Shown: positions 33,858 through 43,023, counted from the stretch's first letter. The stretch: 64,000 nt of DNA from VBCK01 sp036270655 (GCA_036270655.1 DATBCD010000012.1:1-64000); one strand, 5' to 3'. Notes: generated from the letters alone by a model not told the origin. A program made the numbers and translations.

Positions 33858-34679
33858 TTGGCCGAACATTCTTCGGGCGCAAGCGCGCAACCCGGGCGAG
33901 CGCCTTTCGTGCTGATCCCGTGCGACAACCGGACGCTAGGCGGCCACCCGTTTTACGTGCTGGGACGCAAATACGCCGATGCGCTGCAGGATGCGGCCGG
34001 CTGCCATCCGCTGTTGCTGCCGAGCGTTTGCTCGGCCGACCTGACGGCCTACCTTGATCTGGCCGACGGGGTGCTGCTGACGGGCTCGCCGGCCAACGTG
34101 CACCCGATGCACTTCGGCCAGACGGTGCGCGATCCGCAGCTGCCGCTTGACCAGGAACGCGACCAGGTGACGTTGCCGCTGGTGCGGCTCTCGGTGCAGC
34201 GCGGACTGCCCCTGTTTGCGATCTGCCGCGGGCTTCAGGAGATCAACGTCGCGCTGGGAGGCACGCTGCTGCAGGCGGTGCACGAGGAAGAAGGCCGATT
34301 CGACCATCGGGCCGACCCGCACGAGGAACCGGACGCGCAATACGGACCGTCGCATCCGGTCGACATCGTGGCCGGCAGCGAGTTGGATCGGATCCTGGGT
34401 GCGCGCCAGCTGCAGGTCAACTCGTTGCACGGGCAGGCGATCGATCGGCTTGCCCCCGGCCTTCGCGTCGAGGCGCGGGCGCCGGACGGCACCGTGGAGG
34501 CGGTTCACATCAGCGCCCATCCGGGCTTCGCGCTGGCGGTGCAGTGGCACCCTGAATGGAGAGTGATGCAAAATCCCGCTTCCCGTCTGCTGTTTGGCGC
34601 CTTCGGGGATGCCTGTCGCGAGGCGCAGGCGCGCCGGGCCGGCAGGGGCGGGCCGGCCGGCCTGTCACGCGCTGCCTGA
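33858..34679 (+). CDS. puuD: Gamma-glutamyl-GABA hydrolase
   Basis: Class I glutamine amidotransferase-like C26 hydrolase that splits gamma-glutamyl-GABA to glutamate and GABA. The 273-aa product contains IPCDNRTLGGHPFYVLGRKY, LLTGSPANVHP, the nucleophile Cys in PLFAICRGLQEINVALGGTL and the His of VQWHPEW, all family hallmarks. The start is probably TTG at 33858 with AGAGAG upstream. An ATG at 33774 in frame would overlap the puuB start and run through the promoter, so I reject it. puuA copy 2 begins 8 bp downstream. Confidence 0.92.
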   Translation: MAEHSSGASAQPGRAPFVLIPCDNRTLGGHPFYVLGRKYADALQDAAGCHPLLLPSVCSADLTAYLDLADGVLLTGSPANVHPMHFGQTVRDPQLPLDQERDQVTLPLVRLSVQRGLPLFAICRGLQEINVALGGTLLQAVHEEEGRFDHRADPHEEPDAQYGPSHPVDIVAGSELDRILGARQLQVNSLHGQAIDRLAPGLRVEARAPDGTVEAVHISAHPGFALAVQWHPEWRVMQNPASRLLFGAFGDACREAQARRAGRGGPAGLSRAA

Positions 34680-34687
34680 TTTCGATC

Positions 34688-36061
34688 ATGGCGTTGCGCG
34701 CTGATTTCACCCAGTCCGACCTCGAGCGCTTCTTCGACGACAACCAGGTCGACGAAGTCGAATGTCTGGTGCCCGACCTGACCGGCGTGGCGCGCGGCAA
34801 GATACTGCCGCGCGCCAAGTTCACGCAGGAACGCGGCATGCGCCTGGCCGAGTCGGTCCTTGCGATGACGGTCACCGGGGAAGCGCCGGATTCGGAGGAA
34901 TACGACGCGATCATCTCGCCCAGCGACTACGACATGGAGTTGCTGGCCGATCCGACCACCGTGTGCGTGGTGCCGTGGGTGCCCGCCCCCAGCCGCACCG
35001 CGCAGATCATCCACGACTGCTACTTCGCCGACGGCCGCCTGGTCGATTTCGCGCCGCGCTCGGTGCTGCGGCGCGTGCGCGAGCTGTATGCGCAGGACGG
35101 CCTGGAACCGGTGGTGGCGCCGGAGGTGGAGTTCTACCTGATCGCGCAGAACACCGATCCGGATTTTCCGCTGGTGCCGCCGGTGGGCCGCAGCGGACGC
35201 TCCGAAACGAGCCGGCAGCACTACAGCATCGACGCGGTCAACGAATTCGACCCGCTGTTCGAGGACATCTACAAGTGGTGCGAGGTGATGGGGCTGGAGC
35301 TCGACACGCTGATCCACGAGATAGGCGCCGGCCAGATGGAAGTCAATTTCCTGCACGGCGATCCGCTCGACCTGGCCGACCGCGTGTTCTACTTCAAGAG
35401 GACGCTGCGCGAGGCGGCGCTGCGGCACAAGATGTATGCGACGTTCATGGCCAAGCCCATGGCCAATGAGCCGGGCAGCGCAATGCATATCCACCAGAGC
35501 ATCGTCGAGCGCCGCAGCGGACGCAACATCTTCTCCAACATCGATGGCTCGCCGTCGGACGCCTTCCGCCATTACATCGGCGGGCTGCAGAAGTACCTGC
35601 CCGCGGCGATGGCGTTCCTGGCTCCGTACGTGAATTCCTACCGCCGCCTGGCGCGGCATACCGCGGCGCCGATCAACATCCGCTGGGGCCGCGACAACCG
35701 CACGGTCGGCATCCGGGTTCCGCGTTCCGCGCCGGAAGCGCGCCGCGTAGAGAACCGCGTGATCGGCGCCGATGCGAACCCCTACGTCGCCACGGCAGTT
35801 TCGCTTGCATGCGGCTACCTGGGCATGAAAGAGCGGCTGGAGCCGACCGAGGAGTCGAGCGGCAACGCGTACAGCGCGACTCACGAGCTTCCGCGCACGA
35901 TGTCGGAGGCGCTGAACCTGCTGGCCAATACGCCAGAGCTGGCCCGCGTGCTCGGAGAGCGTTTCGCCACCATCTACCGGCTGGTCAAGGAACTGGAGTA
36001 CGACGAGTTCATGCAGGTGATCAGCTCGTGGGAGCGCGAGCATCTGCTGCTGCACGTCTGA
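34688..36061 (+). CDS. puuA: Gamma-glutamylputrescine synthetase-like, copy 2
   Basis: Second glutamine synthetase-family ligase (457 aa), closely similar along its length to the gene at 25016-26395: the same ECLVPDLTGVARGKILPRAK, GAGQMEVNFLHGDPLDLAD, GSAMHIHQSI and RVENRVIGADANPYV motifs, ending in the identical WEREHLLLHV. The start at ATG 34688 is 8 bp after puuD; the frame extends upstream into puuD but there encodes Arg-rich shadow sequence. It lies in the run puuD-puuA-potF-potG-potH-potI-puuC, so it is probably the main putrescine ligase; copy 1 may serve another amine. Confidence 0.92.
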   Translation: MALRADFTQSDLERFFDDNQVDEVECLVPDLTGVARGKILPRAKFTQERGMRLAESVLAMTVTGEAPDSEEYDAIISPSDYDMELLADPTTVCVVPWVPAPSRTAQIIHDCYFADGRLVDFAPRSVLRRVRELYAQDGLEPVVAPEVEFYLIAQNTDPDFPLVPPVGRSGRSETSRQHYSIDAVNEFDPLFEDIYKWCEVMGLELDTLIHEIGAGQMEVNFLHGDPLDLADRVFYFKRTLREAALRHKMYATFMAKPMANEPGSAMHIHQSIVERRSGRNIFSNIDGSPSDAFRHYIGGLQKYLPAAMAFLAPYVNSYRRLARHTAAPINIRWGRDNRTVGIRVPRSAPEARRVENRVIGADANPYVATAVSLACGYLGMKERLEPTEESSGNAYSATHELPRTMSEALNLLANTPELARVLGERFATIYRLVKELEYDEFMQVISSWEREHLLLHV

Positions 36062-36083
36062 GCGCGCGGGGGTCCGGTTTTCG

Positions 36084-37226
36084 ATGAGAACGAACGGTTC
36101 GATGCGCGTTCGCGCAGCGCTGGCCGCAACCTTGCGCCTGGCGCTGGTTGCCGCGCTGTGCGCGGCGTCGGCGTCGGCGCCGGCGCGGGACGAGGGACAA
36201 AAGATCCTGAACGTCTACAACTGGTCCGATTACATCGGCGACACGACGGTCCAGGATTTCGAGAAGGAAACCGGCATCAAGGTGCGCTACGACACCTTCG
36301 ACGCCAACGAAACGCTGTACGCGAAGCTGGTCGCAGGCCACACCGGCTACGACATCGTGGTGCCTTCGTCGCACTGGGCCAAGCTGGAGCTGGAAGGCGG
36401 CCTGCTGCAGCCGCTCGACAAGAGGCGGATCACCACGTACTCGAACATCGATCCCTGGGTGCTGAAGCAGCTGGCAAAAGTCGATCCGGGCAACAGGTAC
36501 CTGGTGCCCTGGCTGTGGGGCTTCACGACAATCGGAATCAACGTCGACAAGGTCAAGGCGGCGCTGGGCAGCCTGCCGATGCCGGCCGATGCGTGGGACC
36601 TGGTGTTCAAGCCGGAGTACGCGAGCAAGCTGAAGTCGTGCGGCATTTCCTTCCTGGACTCGGCCGACGAGGTGTTCCCGGCTGCTCTGCGCTACGTGGG
36701 CAAACCTCCCTACAGCCAGCACATGGCCGACTACCAGGAGGCGGCCGCGATGCTGAGCCGGATCCGGCCCTATGTGACGCTGTTTTCGTCGTCCGGATAC
36801 ATCAACGAGATGGCCTCCGGCGCGATTTGCGTGGCGATCGGCTGGAACGGCGATATCGCAATCGCGGGCGCGCGCGCCAGGGAGGCCAGGAACGGGCAGA
36901 ACATCCAGGCCCTGCTCCCGAAGTCCGGCGCGGTGCTGTACTTCGACACGATGGCGATTCCCGTAGACGCGCCGCACGTCGACAATGCGTACCTGTGGAT
37001 GAGTTACATCTACCGGCCCCAGGTGCAGGCCGGGATCGTCGATAAAGTGTTCGCCGCCACCGCGGTTCCGGCCGCCAACAAATACGTCAGGCCGGAAGTG
37101 CTGGCGAACCGCACCTTGCTGCTCCGGGACGAGGACCTGGACAAGCTGGTGCCCCCGGATGCGGTGAGCAGCGACATTCGGCGGCTTCGAACGCGCCTTT
37201 ATACGACGTTCAAGACAGGACTGTAA
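36084..37226 (+). CDS. potF: Putrescine/polyamine ABC transporter substrate-binding protein
   Basis: Periplasmic polyamine-binding protein of the PotD/PotF family, 380 aa. A signal peptide (RAALAATLRLALVAALCAAS, ending near residue 35) precedes the mature start KILNVYNWSDYIGDTTVQDF, the hallmark of this family. Further conserved pieces are YDIVVPSSHW, VPWLWGFTTIGINVDKV and a WMSYIYRPQVQAGI-like C-terminal lobe. The start may be ATG 36084 or 36102. It begins 22 bp after puuA copy 2 and leads the transporter genes. PotF (putrescine) is favoured over PotD because the cluster handles putrescine, but specificity cannot be read reliably. Confidence 0.93.
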   Translation: MRTNGSMRVRAALAATLRLALVAALCAASASAPARDEGQKILNVYNWSDYIGDTTVQDFEKETGIKVRYDTFDANETLYAKLVAGHTGYDIVVPSSHWAKLELEGGLLQPLDKRRITTYSNIDPWVLKQLAKVDPGNRYLVPWLWGFTTIGINVDKVKAALGSLPMPADAWDLVFKPEYASKLKSCGISFLDSADEVFPAALRYVGKPPYSQHMADYQEAAAMLSRIRPYVTLFSSSGYINEMASGAICVAIGWNGDIAIAGARAREARNGQNIQALLPKSGAVLYFDTMAIPVDAPHVDNAYLWMSYIYRPQVQAGIVDKVFAATAVPAANKYVRPEVLANRTLLLRDEDLDKLVPPDAVSSDIRRLRTRLYTTFKTGL

Positions 37227-37277
37227 GCGGGCCGGATCGCGCAGGCGAGCGGCGCCGGGCCAGGGGGAGATGCGCGC

Positions 37278-38384
37278 ATGCAGCAGAACGCGGCGGCGGG
37301 CGATGCGGGTTTTCTGCGGGTCGAGCGGCTGACCAAGCGATTCGACGAGGTCATCGCGGTCGACGAGGTGTCTCTTTCGATCGCGCGCGGCGAGATCTTC
37401 GCGCTGCTGGGCTCCTCGGGATCGGGCAAGTCCACGCTGCTCAGGATGCTGGCCGGCTTCGAGACGCCCAGCGCCGGCAGCATCACGCTGGAAGGCGTGG
37501 AAATCACGCGGCTGCGCCCCTACGATCGCCCGATCAACATGATGTTCCAGTCCTATGCGCTGTTTCCGCACCTGACCGTAACGGAGAACATCGCGTTCGG
37601 CCTGAAGCGCCATGGCCTGCCGCGCGCACGCATCACGGAGCAGGTCGACAGGATGCTGACGCTGGTCCAGATGCAGCCCTATGCGCGACGCAAGCCGCAC
37701 CAGCTGTCGGGAGGACAGCAGCAGCGGGTGGCGCTGGCGCGCAGCCTCGCGCTGGAGCCCAAGCTGCTGCTGCTGGACGAGCCGCTGGCGGCGCTGGATC
37801 GCAAACTGCGCGAGCAGACGCAGTTCGAGCTCACCCACATCATCAAGAGGGTCGGGGTCACTTGCATGATGGTCACGCACGACCAGGAAGAGGCGATGAC
37901 GATGGCCGACCGCATGGCGGTGATGAGCAGCGGCCAGCTGCTGCAGGTCGGCCGGCCCAACGAGATCTACGAGACCCCGATCTGCCGCTTCGTGGCCGAC
38001 TTCATCGGCAATGTGAACCTGTTCGACGGAACGCTGGAAGAGGACGCGATCGACCATTGCGTGGTCGGCACCCCGCACGGCCGCTTCTACATCGGCCACG
38101 GCATCACCGGCGTGGTCGGCCAGGCCGTCAGCGTGGCGCTGCGCCCCGAAAAGATCGAGCTGCAGCAGCAGGCCCCGGCTGACATGCGGTACAACTGCCT
38201 GCACGGGCGCATTGCCGAGCGGGCCTATTTCGGCGCCTCTTCGCTGTACCGGGTCCAGCTCGACAGCGGGATGCGGCTGCAGGTGTCGGTGCCGAACACC
38301 GAGCGCCACGCGGGGCTGATGGCGGTCGGGTCCGAGGTCCACGCGACCTGCGCGCCGGATTCGATGGTGGTGTTGACGTCTTGA
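37278..38384 (+). CDS. potG: Polyamine ABC transporter ATP-binding protein
   Basis: ABC ATPase of 368 aa that powers the polyamine importer. Visible are Walker A LLGSSGSGKSTLLRMLAGFE, Q-loop MFQSYALFPHLTV, signature LSGGQQQRVALARSL, Walker B LLLLDEPLAALD and switch His in MVTHDQEEA. A C-terminal TOBE-like regulatory domain covers about 270-368. The ATG at 37278 follows GGGGGAGATGCGCGC. Between it and the permease lies a palindromic repeat array that interrupts the otherwise tight operon. Confidence 0.95.
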   Translation: MQQNAAAGDAGFLRVERLTKRFDEVIAVDEVSLSIARGEIFALLGSSGSGKSTLLRMLAGFETPSAGSITLEGVEITRLRPYDRPINMMFQSYALFPHLTVTENIAFGLKRHGLPRARITEQVDRMLTLVQMQPYARRKPHQLSGGQQQRVALARSLALEPKLLLLDEPLAALDRKLREQTQFELTHIIKRVGVTCMMVTHDQEEAMTMADRMAVMSSGQLLQVGRPNEIYETPICRFVADFIGNVNLFDGTLEEDAIDHCVVGTPHGRFYIGHGITGVVGQAVSVALRPEKIELQQQAPADMRYNCLHGRIAERAYFGASSLYRVQLDSGMRLQVSVPNTERHAGLMAVGSEVHATCAPDSMVVLTS

Positions 38385-38396
38385 TAACAGCAACCG

Positions 38397-38567
38397 CCCT
38401 CTCCCCCTCCCCTCTCCCGCTTCGCGGGCGAGGGGCGATCGATGGCCTCTCTTCCACCTCAGTCGGAGAGACGAGAGTCCTCTGCCTCTCCCCTTGCCCA
38501 CTCGCGCGGGAAAGGGGTGATTCAACTCACCTGTCCCGCTTGCGGGAGAGGGGCCGGGGGAGAGGGT
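38397..38567. repeat. CCCTCTCCC-type repeat array between potG and potH
   Basis: Begins with CCCTCTCCCCCTCCCCTCTC and a CCCGC-TT-CGCGGGCGAGGGG stem, continues with degenerate units, and ends in TGTCCCGCTTGCGGGAGAGG followed by GGCCGGGGGAGAGGGTG. Its last bases overlap a GTG that could be read as the potH start. Such an array inside an operon could stabilise the upstream mRNA or cut expression of the downstream permeases. Confidence 0.8.
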
Positions 38568-38583
38568 GAGCGGAGAAAGGTGG

Positions 38584-39468
38584 ATGCAGGGCTGGGGCCG
38601 GCGGGTCGTCATTGGCGTGCCGTATTTGTTCCTGGTGCTGTTCTTTTCGGCGCCATTTCTGGTCGTGCTCAGGATCAGCGTCTCGGACGTGGTCGGTGTG
38701 CGCTTCCAGGATCTGCTCAGCTGGGAGGATGGAACGCTGACGCTGCGCTTGAAATTCGCCAATTACATTTTCCTGACCACCGATCCGATCTACATCCTGA
38801 CGTACCTGTCATCGATCAAGTTCGCGCTGCTGAACACGATCATCTGCCTGGTAATCGGCTACCCGTTCGCCTACTTCATGGCGCGCTCGCCCGCCACCTG
38901 GCGGCCTGCGCTGCTGATGCTGGTGTCGCTGCCCTTCTGGACGTCGTACTTGTTGCGCGTGTACGCCTGGAAGGGCCTGCTGGACGACGACGGCATCGTG
39001 AACAACCTGCTGCTGGGGCTGCACCTGATCGATTCGCCGAAGAAGATGATGCACACCGCGTTTTCGATGATGGTCGGCATGGTCTACACCTACCTGCCGT
39101 TCATGATCCTGCCGGTGTACGCCAACCTGGTCAAAATGGACGTCCGGTTGCTGGAGGCGGCGGCCGACCTGGGCTCCACGCCGCTGCGCACGTTCTGGCT
39201 GGTGACCGTTCCGCTGTCCACGCCCGGGATCGTCGCCGGCTCGATGCTGGTGCTGATCCCCTCGGTCGGCGAGTATGTGATCCCGGAGCTGCTCGGCGGC
39301 GCCTCCACCTTGATGATCGGCCGCGTGCTGTGGGATGAATTCTTCCGCAACGTCGACTGGTCGATGGCCTCGGCCGTTGCCGTTTCGATGGTGGTGCTGA
39401 TCCTGATTCCGCTGGCCGTGTTCAACCACTACCAGACCCGCGGAGCCGGCCGGGGGAGCGGCGCATGA
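38584..39468 (+). CDS. potH: Polyamine ABC transporter permease, PotH-type
   Basis: Inner membrane permease of 294 aa with about six membrane segments (first near VVIGVPYLFLVLFFSAPFLV). The EAA loop EAAADLGSTPLRTFWLVTVP contacts the ATPase. I prefer the ATG at 38584 with AAAGGTGG upstream; a GTG at 38566 is in frame but lies in the end of the repeat array. It overlaps potI by 4 bp (ATGA), indicating tight translational coupling. Confidence 0.93.
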   Translation: MQGWGRRVVIGVPYLFLVLFFSAPFLVVLRISVSDVVGVRFQDLLSWEDGTLTLRLKFANYIFLTTDPIYILTYLSSIKFALLNTIICLVIGYPFAYFMARSPATWRPALLMLVSLPFWTSYLLRVYAWKGLLDDDGIVNNLLLGLHLIDSPKKMMHTAFSMMVGMVYTYLPFMILPVYANLVKMDVRLLEAAADLGSTPLRTFWLVTVPLSTPGIVAGSMLVLIPSVGEYVIPELLGGASTLMIGRVLWDEFFRNVDWSMASAVAVSMVVLILIPLAVFNHYQTRGAGRGSGA

Positions 39469-40358
39469 ACAGCCGCTTCGGCCGCGCCTGGCTGGCTTTC
39501 GGTTACGCGTTCCTGTACATCCCGATCGCCACGCTGATCGTTTTTTCGTTCAACGAATCGAAGATGGTGACGCTGTGGAGCGGCTTCTCGCTGCGCTGGT
39601 ATCACGAGATCCTGCACGACACCGAGCTGATCGACGGCTTCGTGACGTCCCTGAAGATCGCGCTGATGACCGCCACGGCGTCCATCGTGCTCGGAACGAT
39701 GGCGGCCTTCGCGCTGGTGCGCTACCGCAATTTCTTCGGACGCACCCTCTTTATCGCCCACATCAACGCCCCGCTGGTCGTTCCCGAGGTGATCACGGGA
39801 TTGTCGCTGCTGCTGTTCTTCGTCGCCTGCGGAAAGCTGTTCGGCATTTTCACCGAGCGCGGCATCGTGACGATCTGGATCGGCCATACTTCTATCTGCA
39901 CCTGTTATGCGGCCGTGGTGATTCAATCCCGACTTCTCGGCATGGACAAGTCGCTCGAGGAAGCGGCAATGGACCTGGGCTGCCGCCCGTTCCAGGTCTT
40001 CATGCTGGTGACGCTGCCGATGATCGCGCAGTCGCTGGTGTCGGCCTGGCTGCTGACGTTCACCATCTCGCTCGACGACGTGGTGACGAGCTCGTTCCTG
40101 AACGGCCCGGGAGTCAGCACGCTGCCGATCGTGATCTTCGCGCGCGCTCGGCTGGGACTTAATCCGACCGTGAACGCGGTGGCCACGCTGTCGGTGGCGG
40201 TGGTGTCGATCGGCGTGCTGACCGGCTCGCTTTGGATGGCTCGCAACGAGCGCCGGCGCGCCGAGGAGCAGGCGGCGGCATATCGCGAGGGCATGCTGAG
40301 TGTCGCTGCGCGAACAGCCCTCTCCCCCGCCCCTCTCCCGCAAGCGGGAGAGGGGTGA
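39465..40358 (+). CDS. potI: Polyamine ABC transporter permease, PotI-type, with repeat-derived C-terminus
   Basis: Second permease (297 aa) with multiple membrane segments and the EAA motif EEAAMDLGCRPFQVFMLVTL. The start overlaps potH. The last 13 residues, ALSPAPLPQAGEG, are encoded by a CCCTCTCCC-type palindrome (40318-40355) whose following TGA supplies the stop. The ancestral stop was therefore probably lost or moved when the element arrived. Permease tails are variable, so function is likely kept. Confidence 0.93.
   Translation: MNSRFGRAWLAFGYAFLYIPIATLIVFSFNESKMVTLWSGFSLRWYHEILHDTELIDGFVTSLKIALMTATASIVLGTMAAFALVRYRNFFGRTLFIAHINAPLVVPEVITGLSLLLFFVACGKLFGIFTERGIVTIWIGHTSICTCYAAVVIQSRLLGMDKSLEEAAMDLGCRPFQVFMLVTLPMIAQSLVSAWLLTFTISLDDVVTSSFLNGPGVSTLPIVIFARARLGLNPTVNAVATLSVAVVSIGVLTGSLWMARNERRRAEEQAAAYREGMLSVAARTALSPAPLPQAGEG
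40318..40355. repeat. CCCTCTCCC-type palindrome forming the potI 3' end
   Basis: Same core as at 13488 and 21987: CCCTCTCCCCCGCCCC lead, then the 12-bp stem CCCCTCTCCCGC-AA-GCGGGAGAGGGG. It is read in a different frame from the copy in cpoB (ALSPAPLPQAGEG here, LPSPPPLSRKRERG there). Confidence 0.85.
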
Positions 40359-40379
40359 TCAAGTCGCGGAGGATTTCCG

Positions 40380-41885
40380 ATGAACGCACCCGACGTAAGG
40401 CCACCGATTGACTGGCACGCCCGCGCCGCGGCCGTGCGGCCCGATGGACGCGCGCTGATCGACGGGCAGCGGGTGGATGCCGTCGATGCGCAGACATTCG
40501 CCTGCGTGTCGCCCGTCGATGGGCGCGTGCTGGCCCAGGTCGCGCGCTGCCAGGCATCGGACATCGACCGGGCGGTGGCCGGCGCGCGGCGCGCGTTCGA
40601 GAACAGGCGCTGGAGCGGACAGCCGCCGTCGGCGCGCAAAAAGATCCTTCTGAAGTTCGCCGAGCTCCTGCTGGCGGCGCGCGAGGAGCTGGCACTTCTC
40701 GAGACGCTGGACATGGGCAAGCCCGTGCGCTACAGCCTGGCCGTCGATGTGCCGGCAGCGGCGCGCTGCGTCGGCTGGTACGCGGAAGCAGTCGACAAGA
40801 TCTACGATGAGATCGCACCGACGCGGGACGAGGCGCTGGCGCTGATCCGGCGCGAGCCGATGGGCGTGATCGGCGCCATCGTCCCATGGAACTACCCGAT
40901 GATCATGGCTGCCTGGAAGGTGGCGCCGGCGCTGGCGGCCGGTAACAGCGTCGTGCTGAAGCCCTCGGAAAAGTCTCCCTTGACGGCGCTGCGGATGGCC
41001 GAGCTGGCGCTGCAGGCCGGACTGCCCGAATCGGTGTTGAACGTGGTTCCGGGCTTCGGCAACGAGGCTGGCGAGGCCCTGGCCCTGCACGGCGATGTGG
41101 ACGCAATCGCGTTTACCGGATCCACGCGCGTGGGGCGGCGCATGCTCGAATACGCCGGCCGCTCGAACTTGAAGCGGGTTTTCAACGAGCTTGGCGGCAA
41201 GTCGGCCAACCTCGTGTTCGCGGACTTCAAAGAGCTCGACCGCGCGGCGGAAACGGCCGCCGCATGCATGTTCTTCAACCAGGGCGAATCGTGCAACGCG
41301 CCTTCGCGCCTGCTGGTGCAGGCGTCGATCGCCGACGAGTTCGTCTCCCGCGTGGTGGCCCGCGCGCCGGCCTACGCGCCGGGCGACCCGCTGGCGCCCG
41401 AGACCGTGATGGGAGCGCTGGTCGATCGGGCGCAGCTTGCGACCGTGCTCGGCTATATCGAGGCGGGCGATCTCGAGGGAGCGCGGCGCCTGGCGGGCGG
41501 CGAGCGCGCGCGCCTGGAGTCGGGCGGCTTTTACGTCGCGCCCACCGTGTTCGACCAGGTCGGCAATTCAATGCGAATCGCGCGCGAGGAGATCTTCGGC
41601 CCGGTGCTGTCGGTGATCCGCTTTCAGACCGAGGACGAAGCCGTGGCGATCGCCAACGACAGCAGCTACGGCCTGCAGGCCGGCGTATGGAGCAGCGACC
41701 TGGGCCGGGCCCACCGGGTGGCGCGGCGGTTGCGCGCCGGCACGGTCCACGTGAACCAGTACGACGAGGACGACATCACGGTTCCGTTCGGCGGCTACAA
41801 GCAGAGCGGCAACGGCCGCGACAAGTCGCTGCATGCATTCGACAAATACACCGAGCTGAAAACGACGTGGATCCGGCTCGATTGA
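40380..41885 (+). CDS. puuC: Gamma-glutamyl-gamma-aminobutyraldehyde dehydrogenase
   Basis: NAD(P)-dependent aldehyde dehydrogenase of 501 aa that oxidises the aldehyde from PuuB (and possibly aminobutanal from SpuC). Motifs are IVPWNYPMIMAAWKVAPALA, AFTGSTRVGRRM, catalytic Glu in FNELGGKSANLVF, catalytic Cys in FFNQGESCNAPSRLL and EEIFGPVLSVIRF. The DWHARAAAVRPDGRALIDG N-terminus resembles PuuC proteins. The ATG follows CGGAGGATTTCC. It sits downstream of potI and upstream of ald. Confidence 0.92.
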   Translation: MNAPDVRPPIDWHARAAAVRPDGRALIDGQRVDAVDAQTFACVSPVDGRVLAQVARCQASDIDRAVAGARRAFENRRWSGQPPSARKKILLKFAELLLAAREELALLETLDMGKPVRYSLAVDVPAAARCVGWYAEAVDKIYDEIAPTRDEALALIRREPMGVIGAIVPWNYPMIMAAWKVAPALAAGNSVVLKPSEKSPLTALRMAELALQAGLPESVLNVVPGFGNEAGEALALHGDVDAIAFTGSTRVGRRMLEYAGRSNLKRVFNELGGKSANLVFADFKELDRAAETAAACMFFNQGESCNAPSRLLVQASIADEFVSRVVARAPAYAPGDPLAPETVMGALVDRAQLATVLGYIEAGDLEGARRLAGGERARLESGGFYVAPTVFDQVGNSMRIAREEIFGPVLSVIRFQTEDEAVAIANDSSYGLQAGVWSSDLGRAHRVARRLRAGTVHVNQYDEDDITVPFGGYKQSGNGRDKSLHAFDKYTELKTTWIRLD

Positions 41886-41904
41886 ATCGCACCAGGGGGT
41901 TGGC

Positions 41905-43023
41905 ATGCTGATCGGAGTCCCAACGGAAGTCAAAGTTCGCGAATACCGCGTCGGACTGACGCCAGCCAATGTGCGCGAGCTGACCGAGCGCGGCCACCAG
42001 GTCATCGTCCAGGCAGGGTGCGGACAGGGGGTCGGCCTGACCGACGCTCACTACGAGGCGGCCGGCGCCACGGTCGTGGGCAGTGGCCAGGAAGTGTACG
42101 AGCAGGCCGAGATGGTCGTGAAGGTCAAGGAGCCGCAGATCGAGGAGCGCAAGCGGCTGCGCGCGGACCAGGTTCTGTTCACGTACCTGCACCTGGCGCC
42201 CGATCCGGTGCAGGCGCGGGACCTGATCGAAAGCGGCGCCGTGTGCATCGCGTACGAAACGGTCACGTCGGAATCGGGCGGGCTGCCGCTGCTGGCGCCG
42301 ATGTCGGAGGTGGCCGGACGCATGTCGATCCAGGCCGGCGCCTATTTCCTGGAAAAGGCGCACGGCGGACTGGGCGTTCTGCTGGGCGGGGTGCCCGGCG
42401 TCGATCCGGCCAAGGTGGTCGTGCTCGGCGGAGGTGTGGTCGGCACCCACGCGGTGCACATCGCGCTCGGGATGGCCGCCGACGTGTGGGTGGTCGACCG
42501 CAATGTCGACGCGCTGCGCGCGCTGTGGCGGCAGTTCGGCCGTCCGCTGAACACGGTGTTTTCGACGCGTGCCGCGATCGAGCAGCACTGCGTGTCGGCC
42601 GATCTGGTGATCGGCGGAGTGCTGGTGCCCGGCGCCGAGGCGCCCAAGCTGATCACCGCCGAAATCGTCAAACGGATGAAACCCGGGTCGGTGATCGTCG
42701 ATGTGGCGATCGATCAGGGCGGATGCTCCGAAACGTCCCGCCCCACGACCCACGACGATCCGACGTACGTGGTCGACGGCGTGATCCACTACTGCGTGAC
42801 CAACATGCCGGGCGCCGTGCCGCGCACATCGACCTTCGCGTTGAACAACGCCACGCTGCCGTTCGTGATCGCGCTGGCCGACAAGGGCTACCGCAGGGCG
42901 CTGCTGGAAGACCGGCACCTGAGGAACGGGCTGAATATTCTGCACGGGCGAGTGACGAACCGCGCGGTGGCGTCGGCGCTCGGATATAAGTTTGTCGATC
43001 CGGTCGAGGCGCTGCAGGCGTAG
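41905..43023 (+). CDS. ald: Alanine dehydrogenase
   Basis: NAD-dependent enzyme interconverting alanine with pyruvate and ammonia, 372 aa. It starts with the typical MLIGVPTEVKVREYRVGLTP, followed by VVKVKEPQ, LFTYLHLAPDP, the His/Lys active-site region and the NAD site VVVLGGGVVGTHAVHIALGM. The conserved NMPGAVPRTSTFALNNATLP is near the end. The ATG has AGGGGG upstream. Clustering with spuC and puuC suggests that it regenerates the pyruvate used by SpuC and releases the amino nitrogen as ammonia; this link is inferred. Confidence 0.96.
   Translation: MLIGVPTEVKVREYRVGLTPANVRELTERGHQVIVQAGCGQGVGLTDAHYEAAGATVVGSGQEVYEQAEMVVKVKEPQIEERKRLRADQVLFTYLHLAPDPVQARDLIESGAVCIAYETVTSESGGLPLLAPMSEVAGRMSIQAGAYFLEKAHGGLGVLLGGVPGVDPAKVVVLGGGVVGTHAVHIALGMAADVWVVDRNVDALRALWRQFGRPLNTVFSTRAAIEQHCVSADLVIGGVLVPGAEAPKLITAEIVKRMKPGSVIVDVAIDQGGCSETSRPTTHDDPTYVVDGVIHYCVTNMPGAVPRTSTFALNNATLPFVIALADKGYRRALLEDRHLRNGLNILHGRVTNRAVASALGYKFVDPVEALQA

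Noticed and set aside
34556..34687. Longer N-terminus of the second PuuA inside puuD
   Set aside because: The added residues are shadow sequence of puuD; homologous copy 1 starts at the position matching 34688.
36021..38762. 913-codon frame antisense to potF and potG
   Set aside because: The opposite strand has clear, conserved transporter genes; the antisense product is Arg/His/Gln-rich with no domain features.
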